From Bacillota bacterium (GTDB taxonomy: Bacteria > Bacillota > Clostridia > Peptostreptococcales > Anaerovoracaceae): a stretch of 6,384 bases of DNA. Each line of letters starts with the position of its first letter. Position 1 is the stretch's first letter. The notes below the pieces were generated by a model. The model was not told the DNA's origin, searched no databases, and saw only the letters and a program-made list of their open reading frames with translations. A program made the position numbers and the translations under genes. Below, piece after piece: positions 1 to 5,818 of the stretch. Where the stretch lies: NCBI GenBank assembly GCA_016282655.1, contig JAEELK010000068.1:1-6384 (forward strand). Direction: 5' to 3'.

Positions 1-1519
1 GACCAAAGAGCTCTCCATGCTCATCCGCGGCGGCGCGCTGCCCGTGGAGCTGAAGGAAGTCGAGACCTCCATCATCGGACCTTCCCTCGGCCTCAACGCG
101 CTGGATAAGAGCGTCGTGGCCGGCGCCATCGGCGTGGGCCTCGTCATGCTCATCATGCTCTTCTTCTATCGCCTGATGGGTCTGGTGGCGGACTTCGCCC
201 TGGTGCTCTACATCCTCCTGGTCTTCTGTATCCTGGCGCTCTTCGCGGCCGTCTGGAACCTGCCCGGCATCGCGGGCCTCATCCTCGGCATCGGCATGGC
301 CGTGGACTCGAACGTCATCATATTCTCGCGCATCCGAGAGGAAGTCTTCGCCGGCAAGACGCTGCGCGTCTCCGTGGACAGCGGCTATAAGCGCGCCATC
401 GCCACGGTCCTGGACTCCCAGATCACCACGCTGATCGTCACCATCGTGCTCTATCAGTTCGGCACCGGTTCCGTCAAGGGCTTCGCCATGACGCTGATGG
501 TCGGCATCCTGGTCAGCCTGCTCTCCGCTGTGGTCGTCACCCAGATCTTCCTCAAGAGCTTCAGCGAGAACAAGGCGCTCTGCAACGAGAAGGCCTTCGG
601 CATCCGGAACAAGCTGCTTCCCACCGTGGTGCCGTTCCCCTATCTGAAATACCGCAAGATCTACTACATCATCGCCATCGTGCTCATCGTGGGCGGCATC
701 GGCATCGGCGCGCTGCGCGGCTTCAACATGGGCATCGACTTCACCGGCGGCACCATGATCCAGCTGGATATGGGCAGGCAGGTGGAGGCTTCCGAGATCG
801 ATGACGTCCTGAAGGACTACGGCATCAGCGACGCCTCCATCGTCCACGCCGGCGACAACAACGAGCAGATCGTCATCAAGACCACGCAGTCTCTGGACAA
901 CAACGCCAGAAACGAGCTCGTGGGCAAGCTCAAAGAGGCCTACGGCCTTTCCGACAGCGCCGTCCTGAACGCGGAGCAGTTCAGTGCCTCCATGGGCGCG
1001 CTCTTCACGAAGAACGCTTTCATCGCGGTGATCATCTCCTGGATCTGCATGTTGATCTACATCGTCATCCGATTCGAGTGGAAGTTCGCGCTGGCCGCGC
1101 TGGTCGGACTCATCCACGACGTGCTGATCGTGGTCGCGTTCTACGGGCTCTTCCACATCCCGGTGAACAACCCCTTCGTGGCGGCCGTGCTGATCGTCGT
1201 AGGCTACTCCATCAACGACACCATCGTGGTCTTCGACCGCATCCGCGAGAACCTCAAGACCATGAAGAAGCGCAACATGGAAGAACTGATCGACACCTCC
1301 ATCGGGCAGGTGATCGTCCGTTCCTTCATCACCTCCTTCACCACCATCTTCTCCATCCTGCCGCTGCTCCTGCTGACCGGCGGCACCATCACGGAGTTCT
1401 GCCTGCCGCTGCTGGTGGGCCTCGTCTCCGGCATGCTCTCTTCGATCACCATCTGCAGCCCGGTCTACTATCAGCTGGACCGCCTGGTCAACAAACCGAA
1501 GTATAAGGGAGTCAAATAG
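1..1519 (+). CDS. secDF: SecD-SecF fusion protein translocase subunit (5' truncated by window edge)
   Basis: This is the accessory membrane motor of the Sec pathway, which uses the proton gradient to help pull secreted proteins out of SecYEG. The reading frame is open from base 2, so the ATG at 17 is internal; the missing N-terminus should hold TM1 and the large P1 domain. Numbering from that ATG, the SecD half shows GPSLG (21-25), five membrane segments (about 34-51, 56-80, 83-103, 128-148, 155-178) and the signature PGIAG...GMAVDSNV. D97 of that motif is at the place of the conserved Asp implicated in proton coupling. After a short linker the SecF half follows: a TM at 214-233, GIDFTGG (239-245), a soluble P4-like domain (about 246-328), five more TMs, and GYSINDTIVVFDRIREN (396-412). 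One chain without a stop joins both halves, as in Bacillus SecDF. It lies 3 bases before relA, probably co-transcribed. Confidence 0.96.
   Translation, partial: TKELSMLIRGGALPVELKEVETSIIGPSLGLNALDKSVVAGAIGVGLVMLIMLFFYRLMGLVADFALVLYILLVFCILALFAAVWNLPGIAGLILGIGMAVDSNVIIFSRIREEVFAGKTLRVSVDSGYKRAIATVLDSQITTLIVTIVLYQFGTGSVKGFAMTLMVGILVSLLSAVVVTQIFLKSFSENKALCNEKAFGIRNKLLPTVVPFPYLKYRKIYYIIAIVLIVGGIGIGALRGFNMGIDFTGGTMIQLDMGRQVEASEIDDVLKDYGISDASIVHAGDNNEQIVIKTTQSLDNNARNELVGKLKEAYGLSDSAVLNAEQFSASMGALFTKNAFIAVIISWICMLIYIVIRFEWKFALAALVGLIHDVLIVVAFYGLFHIPVNNPFVAAVLIVVGYSINDTIVVFDRIRENLKTMKKRNMEELIDTSIGQVIVRSFITSFTTIFSILPLLLLTGGTITEFCLPLLVGLVSGMLSSITICSPVYYQLDRLVNKPKYKGVK
1505..1511 (+). promoter_or_regulatory. 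Shine-Dalgarno site of relA inside the end of secDF
   Basis: AAGGGAG lies within the last codons of secDF, 11 bases before the ATG at 1523. It supports that start and suggests coupled translation of secDF and relA. No room exists for a separate promoter or terminator between the two genes. Confidence 0.6.
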
Positions 1520-1522
1520 CGC

Positions 1523-3727
1523 ATGAGCGATCCGAAGGCCCGGACCGCTTTCCTGGAAGAGGTCCGGCAGATCAACCCAAAATATGATACGGCGCTGCTC
1601 GAACGGGCCTACGAGAAGGCGGACGAGGCGCACGAAGGCCAGCTGCGGAAGTCGGGAGACCCCTACATCACGCATCCGGCGAACGTCGCCCTCATCCTGG
1701 CCAACCTCGGCATGGACGACGAGACGCTCGCGGCCGGCCTGCTGCACGACACGGTGGAGGACACCTCCTACACCATCGAGGAGCTGCGGGCGGACTTCGG
1801 CGACGAGGTGGCCTCCCTGGTGGACGGCGTCACCAAGCTGGGCAATCTGGTCTTCGAGAACAAAGAGGAAGCGCAGGCGGAGAACCTGCGGAAGATGTTC
1901 CTGGCCATGTCCAAGGACATCCGCGTGCTCATCATCAAGCTGGCGGACCGCCTCCACAACATGCGCACCATCGACTACATGACGGAAGCCAAGATCCGCG
2001 AGAAGTGCCGCGAGACCCTGGACATCTACGCGCCGCTCGCGAGCCGCCTCGGCATGTACGCCATCAAGTTCGAGATGGAGGACATCGCGCTGAAGGAGCT
2101 GGATCCCACGGCCTACCATGAGATCGCGCAGGCGGTCAGCATGAAGAAGGCGGAGCGCGAGGCGCAGATCGAGCGCATCATCTCCGAGCTCAAAAAGAAC
2201 CTGGACGCCCTGGGGATCCAATACAACGTCTACGGACGCTCCAAGCACTTCTACAGCATCTACCGCAAGATGAAATACCAGAACCGCGGGCTGGACGAGA
2301 TCTTCGATCTCCTGGCCATCCGCATCATCGTGCAGAACGTGCGCGACTGCTACGCGGTGCTGGGCGTCGTCCACACCCTCTGGAAGCCCGTTCCCGGGCG
2401 CTTCAAGGACTACGTGGCCATGCCCAAGACCAACAACTACCAGTCCATCCACACCACGGTCTTCGGCGCGGACGGAAAGCCCTTCGAGATCCAGATCCGC
2501 ACGGAGGAGATGCACCACATCGCCGAATACGGCATTGCGGCGCACTGGAAATACAAAGAGGGCCTCACGGCCGCCAGCAAGGAGGAGACCGAGGAGAACA
2601 AGCTGGCCTGGCTCCGTCAGACGCTGGAGTGGCAGAAGGACCTCAACGACTCAAAGGAATTCATGGAGACGCTGAAGGTGGACCTCTTCGCCCACCAGGT
2701 CTTCGTCTTCACCCCGAAAGGGGACATCATCGAGCTTCCGGCCGGCTCCACGCCGCTGGACTTCGCGTACAAGATCCACTCCGCCGTCGGCAACAAATGC
2801 GTCGGCGCCAAGGTCAACGGCAAGATGGTGCCCATCGATTATCAGCTGAAGAACAGCGAGATCGTGGACATCGTCACCAACCCCAATTCCAAGGGACCGT
2901 CCATCGACTGGCTGAAGATCGCCAAGAGCAACACCGCACGCCACAAGATCCGCGCCTATCTGAAGAAAGAAGGCAAGGACGCTTCCGCGGAAAAGGGCAG
3001 GGAACTGCTGGAAAAGCATCTGAAGCGCAAGAGCCTGGACCCGCAGCTGCTCATGAAGCCCGTCTGGCTCAGCCGCGCGGCGCGGACCATGAACCTGAAT
3101 TCCGCGGAGGAGCTCTGCACCGAGCTCTCCGGCGGCGGCGCCATCCTCACCAAGGTCTCCTTGCTGCTGCAGCAGTATTACCACGAAGAAGTCGAGGAAG
3201 AGCTGCGGAAGAAAGAGCAGCTCCTGCCCGGTCAGCGCCAGACCATCAACCGCAAGCAGGAAGAGAAGAAGCAGGGCGGCATCTCCGTGGAGGGCATGTC
3301 GGACATCCTGATCCGTCTGGCCAAGTGCTGCAACCCGGTCCCGGGCGACGAGATCGTCGGCTTCATCACCAAGGGGCGCGGGGTCTCCGTGCACCGGAAG
3401 GACTGCATCAACGTGCTCTCCATGCCGGAGGAGGAGAAGGCGCGCTTCATCCACGTGGAGTGGAACCTGAACAAAGAAAACGACTACAGCTACGGCGCGG
3501 AGATCCACATCGTCGCGGAGGACCGCCGCGGGCTCTTCGCGGACCTCTCTCACGTCTGCGAGGACATGGACGTCAACATCTCCGCGGTGAACGCGAAGGC
3601 GAACCCGAACAACGTGAGCAACATCACCATGACCATCCAGATCTCCAACACCGGGCAGATCGAGAAGGTCCTGCAGCGCCTCAGACTGGTGCCCGGCGTG
3701 GTGGACGTCTACCGTTCCATCCTCTAG
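1523..3727 (+). CDS. relA: Bifunctional (p)ppGpp synthetase/hydrolase, long RelA/SpoT homologue
   Basis: This cytosolic, ribosome-associated enzyme makes (p)ppGpp from ATP and GTP or GDP during amino-acid starvation, and degrades it. At 734 residues it has the usual length. An HD hydrolase comes first, with R42, H51, HD at 75-76, ED at 79-80 and D142, the set needed for Mn-dependent hydrolysis. The synthetase follows: GRSKHFYSIYRKM (238-250), D262 in FDLLAIR, RFKD (293-296), and FEIQIRT with E322. The RFKD form is typical of bifunctional enzymes; synthetase-only RelA has ExDD. The C-terminal half has TGS (about 392-455, with the conserved His in AYKIHS), a helical region, a charged linker (about 553-590), a zinc-finger/RIS domain (CC at 602-603, H624, C628) and ACT (about 658-734). 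It is therefore predicted to be the general Rel enzyme of a Firmicute rather than a proteobacterial-type RelA. The ATG is backed by a ribosome-binding site; the gene is complete with no frameshift. Confidence 0.97.
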   Translation: MSDPKARTAFLEEVRQINPKYDTALLERAYEKADEAHEGQLRKSGDPYITHPANVALILANLGMDDETLAAGLLHDTVEDTSYTIEELRADFGDEVASLVDGVTKLGNLVFENKEEAQAENLRKMFLAMSKDIRVLIIKLADRLHNMRTIDYMTEAKIREKCRETLDIYAPLASRLGMYAIKFEMEDIALKELDPTAYHEIAQAVSMKKAEREAQIERIISELKKNLDALGIQYNVYGRSKHFYSIYRKMKYQNRGLDEIFDLLAIRIIVQNVRDCYAVLGVVHTLWKPVPGRFKDYVAMPKTNNYQSIHTTVFGADGKPFEIQIRTEEMHHIAEYGIAAHWKYKEGLTAASKEETEENKLAWLRQTLEWQKDLNDSKEFMETLKVDLFAHQVFVFTPKGDIIELPAGSTPLDFAYKIHSAVGNKCVGAKVNGKMVPIDYQLKNSEIVDIVTNPNSKGPSIDWLKIAKSNTARHKIRAYLKKEGKDASAEKGRELLEKHLKRKSLDPQLLMKPVWLSRAARTMNLNSAEELCTELSGGGAILTKVSLLLQQYYHEEVEEELRKKEQLLPGQRQTINRKQEEKKQGGISVEGMSDILIRLAKCCNPVPGDEIVGFITKGRGVSVHRKDCINVLSMPEEEKARFIHVEWNLNKENDYSYGAEIHIVAEDRRGLFADLSHVCEDMDVNISAVNAKANPNNVSNITMTIQISNTGQIEKVLQRLRLVPGVVDVYRSIL

Positions 3728-3801
3728 ACCGCGCCGGCAAAAGGCCGCAGATCCGGAGAAGCTCATAACACAGTTCCAACGACTCGTTTAAAGGAAGGCA
3801 T
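3728..3801 (+). other. Intergenic gap between relA and the hydrolase gene
   Basis: This 74-base stretch is the only clear non-coding gap. Its left half is GC-rich and holds a small inverted repeat (CGGC at 3735-3738, GCCG at 3744-3747, loop of five) without a following T-run, so it is not a convincing terminator. The right half is more AT-rich and ends in a good ribosome-binding site (AAGGAAGG, 3791-3798) just before the ATG at 3802. I could not find a well-spaced -35/-10 pair. A promoter here is possible but unproven. Confidence 0.5.
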
Positions 3802-4431
3802 ATGGAGATCAAACATTTCGCACTCGGCTACGGCCGCACCAACTGCTATCTGGTCTACGATCCGGAGAGCAAAAAGGCTTTCATCCTGGATCCCGGCGAG
3901 GAGAGCCAGTCCCTTTTGGACTTCATCCGGGAAAACGAACTGGAACCGGAATACATCGTCCTGACGCACGGGCACGGCGACCACTTCGGCGGCGTCCCGT
4001 CCCTGCGGGAAGCCTTTCCCGGCATCCGCGTGGTCTGCAGCGAGGCGGACCGCTTCCTCCTGGAGGACAAGGATCACAATTTCACCAGAGATTTCTGCCG
4101 CTCGGGCAAGATGACCCTCGAGGCGGACGTCTGGATCAAGGACGGCGACCATCTGCAGGTGGGCCCCATGGATCTGGAATTCATCGCCACGCCGGGGCAT
4201 ACGCCGGGCGGCATGAGCGTCTATCTGGAGGACGTGGTCTTCTGCGGAGACACGCTCTTCTTCCACTCGATGGGCCGTTCCGACTTCCCCGGCTCCTCCA
4301 CGGAGGCGCTCTACGACTCCATCCGGGAGCGGCTCTACAAGCTCCCGCCGGAGACCCGCTGCCTGCCCGGGCACATGGGCTTCACCACCATTGGGGAGGA
4401 GATGAAGAACAATCCCTTCGTATCGATTTGA
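3802..4431 (+). CDS. Metallo-beta-lactamase-fold hydrolase, glyoxalase II-like
   Basis: This is a cytosolic dinuclear-metal hydrolase of 209 residues, in the compact glyoxalase-II-like (YqgX-type) branch common in Firmicutes. All metal ligands are visible: H56, H58, D60 and H61 in THGHGDH, H133 in TPGHTPGG, the bridging D150 in FCGDTLF, and H191 in LPGHMG. The tail TTIGEE..NNPF is typical of the family. No signal peptide or membrane segment is seen. Relatives hydrolyse thioesters such as S-lactoylglutathione, but the substrate cannot be read from the sequence. Many Clostridia lack glutathione, so annotation as hydroxyacylglutathione hydrolase would be risky; a bacillithiol, CoA or other thioester is possible. 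The ATG follows AAGGAAGG closely. It sits upstream of hemZ, a pairing I recall from Clostridia, and its last codons carry the likely hemZ ribosome-binding site. Confidence 0.93.
   Translation: MEIKHFALGYGRTNCYLVYDPESKKAFILDPGEESQSLLDFIRENELEPEYIVLTHGHGDHFGGVPSLREAFPGIRVVCSEADRFLLEDKDHNFTRDFCRSGKMTLEADVWIKDGDHLQVGPMDLEFIATPGHTPGGMSVYLEDVVFCGDTLFFHSMGRSDFPGSSTEALYDSIRERLYKLPPETRCLPGHMGFTTIGEEMKNNPFVSI
4393..4401 (+). promoter_or_regulatory. Candidate Shine-Dalgarno site for hemZ within the hydrolase gene
   Basis: GGGGAGGAG lies in the last codons of the hydrolase gene, and AGGAG ends at 4401. It is too far (70 bases) from the GTG at 4472 to serve it, and it directly abuts the in-frame hydrolase ATG at 4402. 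It is 10 bases before an ATC codon at 4412, in the hemZ frame, where conserved hemZ coding appears to begin. It also encodes Gly-Glu-Glu of the conserved hydrolase tail (IGEE), so the match may be partly accidental. Confidence 0.4.
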
Positions 4432-4471
4432 GCTCGGCACGGCCGGAAACCACTATGAGCTGCGCGAGCTC

Positions 4472-5815
4472 GTGCGGATGTTCCTGCCCCTTCAGGAGAT
4501 CGTCTTTCTCGGGCACGAGGAGGGCGAGATCCCGCCGGAGGAGGCGCCGCAGGAGGGCAGGCTCATCCGCGTGCCGGCGGAATACACGAGCAAAGACGAA
4601 GCCAAGCGCTGGCTCTTCCGCGTCCTGCGCGAGGAGACCGGCCTTTCCCCGGACTGGGGCACGCTCACCGGCGTGCGCCCCGTCAAGCTCTTCGGAGACC
4701 TGATCCGCAAGCAGGGAAAGCGCCCGGACGAGGCCTACGCGTCGCTTTTGGACTACTATTATCTGACGCGGGAGAAAGCGGATCTGCTGTGCGAGCTTTG
4801 GACGCTGCAGCAGGCCGTCATGGGCCCCGCGGAGGAAAAGGCGCTCGGCCTCTACGTGGGCATCCCGTACTGCCCCAGCCGCTGCGTCTACTGCAGCTTT
4901 CCCTCGAACCGCGCGGAGCCGAAGCGGATCGAACGCTATCTGACGGCCCTGCACCGCGAGATCGAGTTCTGCGGAGAGAAGGCTGCTTCGCAGGGGCTCT
5001 GGCCGGAGAGCATCTATTTCGGCGGCGGCACGCCGACCACGCTCTCCGCGGCGCAGCTGCGGGAGCTCATCCGCCACGTGAAGGACGCCTTCGACTGCAG
5101 CCGTCTCCGTGAGTTCACCGTAGAGGCGGGCCGGCCGGACACCATCACGCCGGAGAAGCTCGCGATGCTGCGCGAAGAAGGGGTGGGGCGCAGCTGCATC
5201 AATCCGCAGAGCATGCAGCAGAAGACCCTGGAAAAGATCGGGCGCTGCCATACGCCGGCGCAGATCCGAGAGGCCTTCGCCATGGCGCGGGAGGCCGGCA
5301 TCGGGATCCTCAACGCGGACCTGATCGCGGGGCTCCCGGAGGAGAGCGCGGAAGAATACCTCGAGAGCCTCTCGGAGGTGATCGCGCTCGCGCCGGAGAA
5401 CGTCACGGTGCACACGCTCGCGGTCAAGCGCTCCTCGCGCCTGCACGAGACAGACGCCCTCTACAATTACCGCGAAGGCCTGCGGACCGGAGAGATGCTG
5501 CGGCGCGGCGAAGCGCTGCTGCGCGCGGCGGGCTACCGTCCTTACTATCTGTACCGGCAGAAGCAGATGACCGGCAATTTCGAGAACGTCGGCTACGCGA
5601 AGCCCGGCACGGAGAGCATCTATAACATCAAGATCATGGAGGAGAACCAGAGCATCCTCGCGCTCGGCGCGGGAGGCGTCAGCAAGCGCCGCTACGGCGC
5701 GGAGGACCGGCTCGAACGGGTCCCCAACGTGAGCAACGACGAGATCTACGTGGAACGCATCGAAGAGATGCTGCAGCGTAAGAAAGAACATTTTTTCACT
5801 TTTCAGGAGGCATAG
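4472..5815 (+). CDS. hemZ: HemZ-type radical SAM protein (HemN-like, putative coproporphyrinogen dehydrogenase)
   Basis: This is a radical S-adenosylmethionine enzyme of the HemN/HemW/HemZ family. HemZ is annotated as an oxygen-independent coproporphyrinogen III dehydrogenase of haem synthesis, but that activity is weakly established for this branch. Numbered from GTG 4472 it has 447 residues: an N-terminal HemZ-specific region (1-125); CPSRCVYC (C134, C138, C141) binding the 4Fe-4S cluster; GGGTPT (184-189); VEAGRPDTIT (217-226); INPQSM (243-248); NADLIAGLP (281-289); VHTLAVKR (313-320); and YYLYRQKQMTGNFENVGYA (358-376), a strong HemZ hallmark. The start is uncertain. Conserved-looking coding (YRFELG...YELRELVRMF) continues upstream to about 4412, but no ATG, GTG or TTG occurs there after the in-frame TGA at 4403. 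Either initiation is at ATC 4412, overlapping the hydrolase gene by 20 bases and giving 467 residues, or the protein begins at GTG 4472 or ATG 4478 and lacks its first strand. The stop is 3 bases before aspS. Confidence 0.9.
   Translation: MRMFLPLQEIVFLGHEEGEIPPEEAPQEGRLIRVPAEYTSKDEAKRWLFRVLREETGLSPDWGTLTGVRPVKLFGDLIRKQGKRPDEAYASLLDYYYLTREKADLLCELWTLQQAVMGPAEEKALGLYVGIPYCPSRCVYCSFPSNRAEPKRIERYLTALHREIEFCGEKAASQGLWPESIYFGGGTPTTLSAAQLRELIRHVKDAFDCSRLREFTVEAGRPDTITPEKLAMLREEGVGRSCINPQSMQQKTLEKIGRCHTPAQIREAFAMAREAGIGILNADLIAGLPEESAEEYLESLSEVIALAPENVTVHTLAVKRSSRLHETDALYNYREGLRTGEMLRRGEALLRAAGYRPYYLYRQKQMTGNFENVGYAKPGTESIYNIKIMEENQSILALGAGGVSKRRYGAEDRLERVPNVSNDEIYVERIEEMLQRKKEHFFTFQEA
5805..5810 (+). 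promoter_or_regulatory. Shine-Dalgarno site that fixes the aspS TTG start
   Basis: A perfect AGGAGG sits in the last codons of hemZ, 8 bases before the TTG at 5819. This is optimal spacing for that TTG and far too distant (35 bases) for the next in-frame ATG at 5846. It therefore decides the aspS start and implies hemZ-aspS co-transcription. Confidence 0.85.
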
Positions 5816-5818
5816 ACT

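Noticed and set aside
17..19. ATG at 17 as the start of a short SecF-like gene
   Set aside because: The frame is open to the window edge, the preceding codons (TKELS) and following residues match the interior of SecD, and the P1 domain needed for a complete SecD is missing, so the gene continues to the left.
3731..3748. Possible terminator hairpin after relA
   Set aside because: The perfect stem is only four base pairs (CGGC/GCCG) and no T-run follows.
2651..3766. Minus-strand open frame of 371 codons and a plus-strand frame at 2629-3768, both over relA
   Set aside because: Both overlie the conserved TGS, zinc-finger and ACT coding of Rel. Their translations are His/Arg/Gly- or Val/Leu/Asp-rich without motifs, so they are frame shadows.
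3760..3792. Possible promoter with TTTAAA (3787-3792) as the -10 box
   Set aside because: Transcription would start within or after the ribosome-binding site at 3791-3798, and no good -35 box lies 16-18 bases upstream.
3763..4440. Minus-strand open frame of 225 codons opposite the hydrolase gene
   Set aside because: The plus-strand reading has every metal ligand of the metallo-beta-lactamase fold and a good ribosome-binding site; the antisense reading shows no family resemblance.
5768..5803. T-run (TTTTTT, 5791-5796) at the end of hemZ as an internal terminator or attenuator before aspS
   Set aside because: The only nearby palindrome is a short CTGCAG at 5771-5776 with no stable stem against the T-run; the bases encode the ordinary C-terminus KKEHFFTFQEA.
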